Shown here: positions 46,051 through 52,988 of the stretch, in pieces | Layout: every line of letters begins with the position of its first letter | Numbering within the stretch: position 1 is the stretch's first letter | DNA from: Gottfriedia luciferensis | Lineage (GTDB): Bacteria > Bacillota > Bacilli > Bacillales > Bacillaceae_G | DNA length: 64,000 nt | Direction of reading: 5' to 3' | Assembly: GCF_001712755.1 (NCBI RefSeq) | Contig: NZ_MDKC01000013.1 | Location: forward strand, 62,001-126,000 | Position numbers and translations under genes: made by a program | Notes under the pieces: generated by a model | Databases searched by the model: none | Told to the model about the DNA's origin: nothing | The model's input: the letters and a program-made list of their open reading frames with translations, nothing else

Positions 46051-46568
46051 TTACATTCTGTCGAAAAAAGGATACCTATCTAATATTTCTTCATTATTTT
46101 TTATATAAAGGATGAGTGTCTTCTGTGGGGGGAGACTTGAGCCTTACCGTCACATTAACCAGAGACTGAAATGGATCTCAACTTTACCGCATTCCCTAAA
46201 GGATTCGAGTACTCTTGGCTGAGCATGAACTTCTTCATAAAAAAATTTAATTTAAAAAAACATCTAAAATAATTATAACTATGAAGAATTGCCTTTTAAT
46301 AAACGAAGCACACTTAATATTCGATCTCGAGTTACACATCACACATCTATACAAGCATAGTAAACATGTTAATATTTTGAGGCTCTGGAAAAGGCGCCGG
46401 CAGTTATGTTTGCATTTAGTTTGAGAATTTAATTTCAGTATGTTGTTCAAAAAAATATTACCAACAAAAATCACTACTTAATCAAAGAAGTTCTCTTAGT
46501 GTTCTTACCTTCAATATTTGCTCTAATATAGCTCATCTTATTGGTTTAAAATATCTAATTTTTATAGT
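46051..46568. other. Unexplained segment between repeat arrays 2 and 3
   Basis: About 500 bp with no convincing gene. It has patches of higher GC, such as GTGGGGGGAGAC near 46123 and AAGGCGCCGGCAG near 46391. A partly repeated motif, CTTACCGTCACATT and TTTACCGCATTCC, lies near 46142 and 46182. The longest frames here are short and lack ribosome binding sites. It could hold a small RNA, a replication or incompatibility element, or be a remnant of inserted DNA. Confidence 0.4.
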
Positions 46569-46586
46569 TCTCAGAGGTAGAAAACA
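46569..46586. promoter_or_regulatory. Conserved box upstream of repeat array 3
   Basis: TCTCAGAGGTAGAAAACA matches the box before array 2 at 16 of 18 positions, and lies 50 bp before array 3 as the other lies 51 bp before array 2. It suggests that the leader-plus-array unit was duplicated. Confidence 0.5.
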
Positions 46587-46618
46587 ATCGTCCTAAAATA
46601 AGTTTAGAAAAGAGAGAG

Positions 46619-46728
46619 TTGTATACATTTTTGTATACAAGTACACGTTTTTGTACACAAATGTATACAGATTTGTAAACATGTATACATTTGTGTAAAC
46701 GAATAATGTGTTTACGATTTTGTATACA
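46619..46728. repeat. parC-like repeat array 3, next to parM
   Basis: At least eight TTGTAWACA-type units start at 46619, 46631, 46641, 46651, 46661, 46673, 46681 and 46691, with inverted or isolated copies near 46708, 46720 and 46739. The roughly 10-bp phasing, position before the partition genes and overlap with their promoter region are those of a type II centromere. Confidence 0.8.
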
Positions 46729-46751
46729 AGATGACAATTCGTTTACATTTA

Positions 46752-46757
46752 TATAAT
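46752..46757 (+). promoter_or_regulatory. -10 element of the parMR promoter
   Basis: A perfect TATAAT lies 100 bp before parM and directly after the repeat array. No good -35 is present, so the site may depend on or be repressed through ParR binding. Confidence 0.5.
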
Positions 46758-46858
46758 ACTTACAAATGATGATTGACCGGTTATCTAAAGTTAGATACGA
46801 TTTTAGTAGAACTACAAGTAAGACTATAAATCTATTAATAATGAAAGGGATGATTTAT

Positions 46859-48088
46859 ATGGTAAATGCTCGTATAGCTGCTATTGATGTTGGAAACGAT
46901 TCACTCAAAGGAATTTTTGGGAAGATGGAAGCTGAGATTAATATTCCTAATATTATTGCTAGGGATACAGAAGATCGTCCAATCATTGGTATAGAGGAAC
47001 TAGACAACCAAGATCCAGTTGATGGAATACATATTCGCGTTCACTCTCCTACGTTAAAAGAGAATAATACTGTTTACCGAGTAGGTAACTTAGCAACAAA
47101 AAGTAGTAATGCAACTGAATTAGATCCTGGAAGTAATAAGTCTGAAGAAGATCAAACACTTATTATGTTATTTGCAGCGTTAGCATTAGATGCAGCAAGA
47201 GAAGAAAATAAACAAGTAGTAAAGAACTCTAACAATGTAATTGAGGTAACATACGTACTAGGAACTGGCCTTCCACTTAGAGAAGTAAAGGAAGGGAAGG
47301 ATGTCGGTTATCGATCGCGTTTACTAGGTTCAGTTCACCAAGTAGAGTTTTTAGTAACGCCTAGATATCAAGGATTAAAAGTTAATATTAAATTTGAAGA
47401 TGTTAAAGTTTACCCTGAAGGATTTGCCGCTTTTATCAATCTAGTTATGGATAATCATTTAAACATAATTAACAAAGATCTTATTGATAAAAAAATCCTT
47501 ATTCAAGACATCGGTGGATTATCAACTGATATCGCTGTCATTAGAAATAGGAAGGTAGATGACGATAAAGCTCAAGGCTTTAATCTTGGAGTAGCAGAAT
47601 CACTAGAAGCAATTCGTGAAGAGATTCGTTCTAGACATGGCGTTGAACTCGATAGCCGTAGAGATGTAGTAGAAATTATTACTAAGAAAAGTGACCGAAA
47701 TCATATTTATGTTAAAGGTAGTCGGACAAGCGTTCATGATATTGTAGACCGAATTTTATTGGAATTAGCAAAAAAACAGTATCGTCATTTAAGAAATATT
47801 TGGCAGAAAAACTCTCAAACTGAAATATGCTATTTCATCGGTGGAGGTTCCCTAATCTTAAAGGATTATCTTAAGACACTAAATAACAACTTAGATGGTT
47901 ATAATATTGATTTCTTTGAAGATGAGAAGGAAAGTATCTGGATGATGGCGAATGCTTATTATAAACTAATTGCCGATTTTGAAATAAAAAGAATAAGAGA
48001 ATCCCGTAGAGAAGCAAATCAAAATCAAAATCAAAGGGAAGCACAACAAACTCAAAAAGAAGAACAAAAAATGTCTAAAGTAAAATAA
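46859..48088 (+). CDS. parM: ParM/StbA-family actin-like partition ATPase
   Basis: A 409-residue actin-like protein. Phosphate 1 motif AIDVGNDSLKG lies at residues 7-17, phosphate 2 DIGGLSTDIAVI near 217, and the adenosine motif FIGGGSLIL near 326, in the ParM/Alp7A arrangement. The last 25 residues are a charged, Gln-rich tail. Such proteins form dynamic filaments that push replicated plasmid copies apart. The ATG at 46859 follows AAAGGGATGA; longer frames upstream start in the promoter. It is 9 bp from the ParR-like gene and preceded by centromere-like repeats. All neighbours beyond the module look chromosomal, which is unusual. Confidence 0.88.
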   Translation: MVNARIAAIDVGNDSLKGIFGKMEAEINIPNIIARDTEDRPIIGIEELDNQDPVDGIHIRVHSPTLKENNTVYRVGNLATKSSNATELDPGSNKSEEDQTLIMLFAALALDAAREENKQVVKNSNNVIEVTYVLGTGLPLREVKEGKDVGYRSRLLGSVHQVEFLVTPRYQGLKVNIKFEDVKVYPEGFAAFINLVMDNHLNIINKDLIDKKILIQDIGGLSTDIAVIRNRKVDDDKAQGFNLGVAESLEAIREEIRSRHGVELDSRRDVVEIITKKSDRNHIYVKGSRTSVHDIVDRILLELAKKQYRHLRNIWQKNSQTEICYFIGGGSLILKDYLKTLNNNLDGYNIDFFEDEKESIWMMANAYYKLIADFEIKRIRESRREANQNQNQREAQQTQKEEQKMSKVK

Positions 48089-48097
48089 GGTGATTCC

Positions 48098-48700
48098 ATG
48101 AAGGAAAAAGAATTGACGAGGGGACAACCTATTACATTTCGTATCCCTTCCGATACGCCTGATCAGATCATAAAACATTTGCAACAGCTTAAGCAAAGCG
48201 AAAGGCGAAACTTTTCAAGTAAGATTGCTGAGTACGTAATAAGCGGAATTAATGACTCGTTATCAAAGCAAAGGCAAACAATAACGATTCCACTTCCTAA
48301 AAGCCTAGATAAAGCTCAAAGAGATTGGTTAAAACATGAACATTCTGAGGCATTATTAGGAAGTATTGTGTACCAACTATTATCCAATCCAATTCGAACT
48401 GCTTCTCTGATTACATCGTTAAATAGTAATAGTCTAGCGATTGAAGAAGCTCTATATCTTCAAGAAGAAATAAATGAGCTAGAGCCAGAATTGGAACCCG
48501 TTCAGACAGAAATACGTACAAGCGAACGGAATGCAACAAAATTAGGTAATATTGGAAGAAAAGCCGATCGTGATGATGATTTAGATAACTTTAATTGGGA
48601 AGTTGCAAGCAAAAATGAAATCTCTGCAGCTGAAGAAGAAATAGAAGAGGAAGATATGGATAGTCTCCTCGGAGATTTTCTTTCACAAATGAATAAATAA
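48098..48700 (+). CDS. parR: ParR-like centromere-binding adaptor
   Basis: A 200-residue protein. The N-terminal third (GQPITFRIPSDTPDQIIKHL, then SSKIAEYVISGI) looks like a ribbon-helix-helix DNA-binding domain. The middle is helical. The C-terminus is very acidic and ends in MDSLLGDFLSQMNK, an amphipathic tail like the ParM-contacting tails of ParR proteins. Position right after parM with an AAGGTGATT site supports the call. It should bind the 10-bp repeats upstream, link them to filament ends and repress the operon. Identification is by layout and architecture, not by close recognised homology. Confidence 0.78.
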   Translation: MKEKELTRGQPITFRIPSDTPDQIIKHLQQLKQSERRNFSSKIAEYVISGINDSLSKQRQTITIPLPKSLDKAQRDWLKHEHSEALLGSIVYQLLSNPIRTASLITSLNSNSLAIEEALYLQEEINELEPELEPVQTEIRTSERNATKLGNIGRKADRDDDLDNFNWEVASKNEISAAEEEIEEEDMDSLLGDFLSQMNK

Positions 48701-48709
48701 GAAATCATA

Positions 48710-48742
48710 AAAGGGACCGAGTAGATACGGTCCCTTTGTTCA
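48710..48742. terminator. Terminator between parR and the CBS-domain gene
   Basis: AAAGGGACCG pairs perfectly with CGGTCCCTTT around an 8-nt loop. T-rich tracts flank it on both strands. Confidence 0.88.
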
Positions 48743-48749
48743 TTTTTAA

Positions 48750-49163
48750 TTATTTAATATCGTTCTGAGAGATTTGTGACAATGCTTCGCCAGCACTTTC
48801 GTCTGATTGTTCTTGTACAGCTAAATCTCCAAGTGAAAGCATTCCAACAAGGTTGCCGTTTTCTACGACTGGCAATCTTCTAATTTGATGCTGTGCCATT
48901 AAACTCGACGCTTCTTGAAGACTGGCATTACAATCAATCGTCACAATGTCATTGGACATTACTTGAGAAGCATTTGCGTTGCCATTTTGACCAATTCCAC
49001 GTAAAGCTAAGTCACGATCTGTAATCATTCCAACTACTTGTCCATTTTCAACAACTGGAATTGCTCCAACATTTAAGCTTTCCATTTTACTTGCTACTGA
49101 TTGTAAAGAATCTTGATTTGAACAACATTCAACATTACTTGACATTACGTCTCTTACTTTCAT
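48750..49163 (-). CDS. CBS-domain pair protein
   Basis: A 137-residue protein made of two CBS domains: MKVRDVMSSNVECC to VVGMITDRDLALRG, and QVMSNDIVTID to LVGMLSLGDLAV. Such pairs bind adenine nucleotides and act as energy or redox sensors; B. subtilis YhcV is of this kind. The ATG follows GGAGGTG. It is a single gene convergent with parMR, so it does not belong to that module. Confidence 0.88.
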   Translation of the reverse strand: MKVRDVMSSNVECCSNQDSLQSVASKMESLNVGAIPVVENGQVVGMITDRDLALRGIGQNGNANASQVMSNDIVTIDCNASLQEASSLMAQHQIRRLPVVENGNLVGMLSLGDLAVQEQSDESAGEALSQISQNDIK

Positions 49164-49182
49164 AAAAACACCTCCATAAAAA

Positions 49183-49213
49183 TAACAAAGATATTACTGT
49201 GAATATCTTTGTT
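49183..49213 (-). terminator. Perfect inverted repeat upstream of the CBS-domain gene
   Basis: AACAAAGATATT (49183-49194) and AATATCTTTGTT (49202-49213) pair perfectly. On the minus strand the stem is followed by ATTTTTA, so it may end the EamA transcript; it could also be an operator for the CBS gene. Confidence 0.55.
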
Positions 49214-49363
49214 TGTAGACAAATCCAAAAAATCGATTTTCAATTGCAAGCGATTTGCGAGCCATCTGAAATATTATTTGAAATATCCATTTAATTATTC
49301 GGAGCATTAGCAGATATATGTTGCATAATGTATTTTTACGAGTTTAATGTAAGAATAATTTTT

Positions 49364-50272
49364 TTATGCTGATTGAAGTGACTTTCTTTTAAGGAATTCA
49401 GGTAAAACGATACCGATTAAAATTAAAATGATGCCAAAATATTGTGGAGCTCCAACCGTTTCCTTTAATACAATCGCTGACATTAATGTAGCTGTCGGTA
49501 ACTCTGCTGCCCCTAAGATAGAGGCAAGACCAGAACCAGTTAAAGGAACGCCTTTTGAAAACATTAAAGTAGAGAAAAATGGACCTAGAAAGCCAAGGAT
49601 CAGTCCGTACTTTAATGAAAGTTCTGCAAATAAGTGCCAATTTGTGAAAAATGTAGGTGGGAGGAAGATAGCACAAATTATAAACCCGCCAGTAATCATT
49701 AATGCTGTTTTTGTTATTGGGTTTGCTTTTAAAGCGATTCTACCGCTAAGTAATATAAAAGTACTGTACGAAACCGCGGACAACGCCCCAAATAAAACTC
49801 CTAACCAATTCAATGAACCAATACCATCGGTTAAAACATTTGTCGCAAAGATCGTGCCGATAACGAGAGGAATCAATGAGAGCAATTTACTTTTTTCAGG
49901 AAGTTTTCGATTGACTACTGATTCTAATAAAACGCCAATCCAAGTGAATTGGAACAACAGCACGATTGCTAATGATGCAGTAATATATTGTAAAGCCAAA
50001 TAATAAAACATCCCTGTTAAACCAGTAGTAGACCCTAATACAACAAGTAATAAAACATCCTTCTTTGTAGGCTTTAAATATTGTTCATTGTTTGATTTAG
50101 CGGATCTACTTTTATTAAAAAGTACGATGGACCATAACAATATAGCTCCAACAAACATTTGCATACCAACTACATCATTTACAATAAAACCATCACCATA
50201 AGCCAATTTTACAAAGGTAGACAAAACGCCATAACAAACAGAACCGATAATAATATAGAGTATGCCTTTCAA
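49364..50272 (-). CDS. EamA/DMT-superfamily transporter
   Basis: A 302-residue membrane protein with ten transmembrane segments in two EamA repeats (about 1-140 and 145-295). Such proteins export or import small metabolites; the substrate is unknown. The start is the TTG at 50272, because GGAAGAGGTG lies directly upstream. A longer frame from 50347 would run through a terminator hairpin. That hairpin and a structured leader upstream suggest control by transcription attenuation. Confidence 0.87.
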   Translation of the reverse strand: MKGILYIIIGSVCYGVLSTFVKLAYGDGFIVNDVVGMQMFVGAILLWSIVLFNKSRSAKSNNEQYLKPTKKDVLLLVVLGSTTGLTGMFYYLALQYITASLAIVLLFQFTWIGVLLESVVNRKLPEKSKLLSLIPLVIGTIFATNVLTDGIGSLNWLGVLFGALSAVSYSTFILLSGRIALKANPITKTALMITGGFIICAIFLPPTFFTNWHLFAELSLKYGLILGFLGPFFSTLMFSKGVPLTGSGLASILGAAELPTATLMSAIVLKETVGAPQYFGIILILIGIVLPEFLKRKSLQSA

Positions 50273-50289
50273 AATAACACCTCTTCCTA

Positions 50290-50323
50290 ATAAAAAGAAG
50301 TAAAGAGGAAAGACCTCTTTACT
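50290..50323 (-). terminator. Terminator/attenuator before the EamA gene
   Basis: On the minus strand AGTAAAGAGG pairs perfectly with CCTCTTTACT around TCTTT, then TCTTTTT. It lies only about 20 bp before the EamA gene, so read-through must be controlled or the gene has another promoter. Confidence 0.8.
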
Positions 50324-50347
50324 CATATCTAATTTCATATTTTGCAC

Positions 50348-50415
50348 GGACTAGTTCGGTGAGATATTTCTCCGGTAATAACTCCCCCCAGAGCTACTCA
50401 CACGTTACTCCGTAT
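50348..50415 (-). ncRNA. Candidate structured leader RNA upstream of the EamA gene
   Basis: Read on the minus strand, three nested pairings are possible: ACGGA/TCCGT, GTGAG/CTCAC and CTCTGG/CCGGAG, the last around GGGGAGTTATTA. It ends shortly before an intrinsic terminator and the transporter gene, the layout of a riboswitch. It does not match any riboswitch consensus I can recall. It could be just the 3' region of the upstream phosphorylase transcript. Confidence 0.45.
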
Positions 50416-50421
50416 TTCAAA

Positions 50422-51240
50422 TTACATTTCTTCTAAAATGCCCTTAACTAAGTTAACGAATTTCGTTCTAACCATGCTTGCTACTTCGATTACTTCTTCG
50501 TGGTTTAATGGTTGGTCTAGGATGCCACAAGCCATGTTTGTTAGGCAAGAGATTCCTAAAACTTTCATACTTCCGTGAACAGCTACGATTGCTTCCGGAA
50601 CTGTTGACATCCCAACAGAATCAGCACCAAGTGTACGGATCATACGGATTTCAGCAGGTGTTTCGTATGAAGGGCCACTCCACCAAGCATATACACCTTG
50701 TTGTAATTTTAGATCTTGTTTCGCAGCAACATTTAATGCAAGGCTACGTAATTCTTTGTTATATACTTCAGAAACATCAGGGAAGCGAGTTCCTAATTCT
50801 GGGTTATTTGGTCCAATTAAAGGATTTGTTCCAACTAAATTAATATGATCTGTAATTAACATTAAATCGCCTGGATTAAAGCTAGTGTTAACAGCGCCAC
50901 AAGCGTTTGTTACGATTAATTTTTCTACTCCAAGTGCTTTCATTACACGGACAGGGAACGTTACCTCATCTAAAGTAAAGCCTTCATAATAATGGAAACG
51001 GCCTTTCATTGCTACCACAGCTTGGCCTTTTAATTCACCGATTACTAATTCATTTGCGTGTCCAACTGCTTCAGACTTTGCAAAATGAGGAATTTCACTG
51101 TAAGGAATTACAACAGAGTTTTCGATTTCATCTGCAAGAGTACCTAAGCCAGAACCTAATATTAATCCAACCGTTGGACGGTAGTTTGTTTTACTTAATA
51201 TAAAATCTCTTGTTTCTAAAATATGTTCAGTTTTATGCAT
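50422..51240 (-). CDS. pupG: Purine nucleoside phosphorylase, trimeric type
   Basis: A 272-residue enzyme that splits guanosine/inosine with phosphate. Trimeric-family motifs: LILGSGLGTLAD near 26-37, GRFHYYEGF near 80-88, TNACGAVN near 112-119, WSGPSYETPAEIR near 187, and the base-binding Asn in CLTNMACGI. This is the PunA/PupG family, not the hexameric DeoD. The ATG follows AGGAGGAAAA. It fits with the purine permease elsewhere in the window in purine salvage. Confidence 0.94.
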   Translation of the reverse strand: MHKTEHILETRDFILSKTNYRPTVGLILGSGLGTLADEIENSVVIPYSEIPHFAKSEAVGHANELVIGELKGQAVVAMKGRFHYYEGFTLDEVTFPVRVMKALGVEKLIVTNACGAVNTSFNPGDLMLITDHINLVGTNPLIGPNNPELGTRFPDVSEVYNKELRSLALNVAAKQDLKLQQGVYAWWSGPSYETPAEIRMIRTLGADSVGMSTVPEAIVAVHGSMKVLGISCLTNMACGILDQPLNHEEVIEVASMVRTKFVNLVKGILEEM

Positions 51241-51482
51241 TTATTTTTCCTCCTAAAATGAGCGATAGGGATTGTGATAAGAATTCTAATTAATAATAGT
51301 GCTTTCACCATAAGTCTAAAGGATAAATCCTTACTTGTAAACAGACTAAAAATCATTTTGGTAAAAAGTTTGTTCTTTTTTATAAAAAAGCTATAAATAT
51401 AGTGTATAAATCGCTATACTTAATTCATAAAATATAAAAAGTTAAGTGGAAGTAAAATATGATTAGGGTTTTGGAGGAGTCA

Positions 51483-52697
51483 ATGATCAGGCAATTTATA
51501 GGCTATCAGTCGCCTAAAATCAAAAGTTTAAAGCTTTTATATAGCTTAGTACGAAAATTAGGACCAATTAAAGTTAGTACATTAACTGAAATGACAGGGT
51601 ATAAGCATACTACTTGTGTTCGGTTATTAGATGAATTAGTACAGGAAGGACTTATATACGACAGTGGATTAGGGGTCTCTAGCGGTGGAAGGAGACCAGC
51701 AATGTATGTAATTAACCCAACTGCATTCTATTTAATCGGTGTCGAAATCACGAATTTATTTACAACAGTTCTACTGCTTGATTTAAAACTAACAATTGTC
51801 GAATCAAAAAAATTAAAAATGAGCAACGTAAGTACTGGAGAATATACTTTAAATTTTGTAACCAAAAGTGTAAGAGAATTATTAGATCAAAATAAGATTA
51901 ATAAAGACCAATTATTAGGAATAGGCATTGGAGTGTTAGACCCAATTGATCAAGAAAAGGGCGTAATGATTAAATCGGGATCATTTTTAGCAGATGGATG
52001 GGACGATTTAAATATTGTTAGGCACTTAGAAAAGGCCAATCATTGCCCAGTATTCCTAAATAACGGCACAAATTTAGCCGCCCTAGCAGAGTACAGACTA
52101 AATTTCAGTAAAGAAAACGAAAATATTGTTTTTGTTTCGAGTGATATGGGAATACGTTGTGGAATTATTCAACAAGGTAAATTAATAAGTAACAAGAACG
52201 AAATGGACGATGCATTTGGACATATGATCATTGATATTCATGGAAAACTTTGTTCATGTGGTTCATATGGTTGTCTACAAGCGTACAGTAGTTTACCTGC
52301 GATTCGAGAAGAGGTGATCAAACGTGTTAAGCGCGGCGAGATTACTTCTTTGATGGGTGAATTAAACGATGTCGAAAATATTAGCTATCATCAAATTCTT
52401 GAAGCTTTAGAGAAGGAAGATCCACTTTGTTTAGAGGTCATAAAAGAGGCGGCTAATTACTTTGGAATGGGACTGACAAATCTAATTTATATCGTACGCC
52501 CTGATATTGTAATTTGTGGAGGTACATTAGTTCCAAAGCCATTATTCTTTGATGTAGCATGCGAAACTGCACAAGGAAGATTGAAAAATTACCCAAACAG
52601 TCCTGTTCAAATCATTAAATCATCAACAGCGTATAATATCGTTGCACAAGGAGCTGGATGTATTGTATTTGATCACTTTACAGAGGAAACTATGTAA
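51483..52697 (+). CDS. ROK-family transcriptional repressor (NagC/XylR type)
   Basis: A 404-residue regulator with an N-terminal winged helix-turn-helix (about 20-60, VSTLTEMTGYKHTTCVRLLDEL). A ROK sugar-binding domain follows, with the zinc-site cysteines in CSCGSYGCLQAY near 258. The ATG at 51483 follows GGAGGAG; an ATG at 51459 with a weaker site is possible. It is monocistronic. It could repress xylose, glucose or amino-sugar genes; the inducer and targets are not visible. Note that the xylose cluster in this window has no repressor of its own. Confidence 0.85.
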   Translation: MIRQFIGYQSPKIKSLKLLYSLVRKLGPIKVSTLTEMTGYKHTTCVRLLDELVQEGLIYDSGLGVSSGGRRPAMYVINPTAFYLIGVEITNLFTTVLLLDLKLTIVESKKLKMSNVSTGEYTLNFVTKSVRELLDQNKINKDQLLGIGIGVLDPIDQEKGVMIKSGSFLADGWDDLNIVRHLEKANHCPVFLNNGTNLAALAEYRLNFSKENENIVFVSSDMGIRCGIIQQGKLISNKNEMDDAFGHMIIDIHGKLCSCGSYGCLQAYSSLPAIREEVIKRVKRGEITSLMGELNDVENISYHQILEALEKEDPLCLEVIKEAANYFGMGLTNLIYIVRPDIVICGGTLVPKPLFFDVACETAQGRLKNYPNSPVQIIKSSTAYNIVAQGAGCIVFDHFTEETM

Positions 52698-52705
52698 TAA
52701 AAGCT

Positions 52706-52757
52706 AAAAACCGTTAATGCTCTACCTGGGAACAGATAGAGGTTAACGGTTTTTTTA
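52706..52757 (+). terminator. Terminator after the ROK repressor gene
   Basis: AAAAACCGTTAA pairs with TTAACGGTTTTT, extended by CTCTA/TAGAG, followed by more T. Confidence 0.88.
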
Positions 52758-52870
52758 TCAACTTTTATATTTTTATATAAATGAAATTTTAATCCGTATG
52801 TGTTAGCAATCATACCGTTTTCATTAAACTAGTAAACTGATTTGCGATTTCCATGGAAATTATTAAGATT

Positions 52871-52884
52871 TGAGAACGTTTACA
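52871..52884 (+). promoter_or_regulatory. Candidate cre (CcpA) site upstream of treP
   Basis: TGAGAACGTTTACA fits the catabolite-responsive element pattern with about one mismatch and lies just before the tre promoter, so glucose repression is likely. Confidence 0.6.
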
Positions 52885-52892
52885 AAAAACGC

Positions 52893-52921
52893 TTGCAATC
52901 CTGTACGTACAAGAATATACT
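52893..52921 (+). promoter_or_regulatory. tre operon promoter
   Basis: TTGCAA (52893-52898) and TATACT (52916-52921) are separated by exactly 17 bp. The first TreR operator fills the spacer. Confidence 0.75.
52900..52913 (+). promoter_or_regulatory. TreR operator 1
   Basis: CCTGTACGTACAAG, a near-perfect palindrome of the TreR type, lies between the -35 and -10. It is a mirror copy of operator 2. Confidence 0.8.
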
Positions 52922-52924
52922 AAT

Positions 52925-52938
52925 CTTGTACGTACAGG
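52925..52938 (+). promoter_or_regulatory. TreR operator 2
   Basis: CTTGTACGTACAGG, the exact reverse complement of operator 1, lies just downstream of the expected transcription start. Centre-to-centre spacing is 25 bp. Confidence 0.8.
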
Positions 52939-52988
52939 ATAAATTTAAAATTTATAAATAAATAATAGATGCTCGAGGAGGGGATAGC

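Noticed and set aside
45737-46060. Chromosomal oriC
   Set aside because: No dnaA, dnaN, rpmH or gyrase genes lie nearby, and the DnaA boxes are few; the repeats fit a ParR centromere better.
45840-46728. CRISPR array
   Set aside because: Repeats are about 10 bp and contiguous, without unique 30-bp spacers, and no cas genes are present.
46247-46737. Two minus-strand frames of 60-75 codons in the partition-locus spacer
   Set aside because: Their composition follows the TTGTATACA repeats and AT-rich DNA (runs of Tyr, Val, Cys), and no ribosome binding site precedes them.
49428-50003. A 191-codon + strand frame opposite the EamA gene
   Set aside because: It is antisense to a well-supported membrane protein, and its sequence looks like a reverse-strand translation with no recognisable domain.
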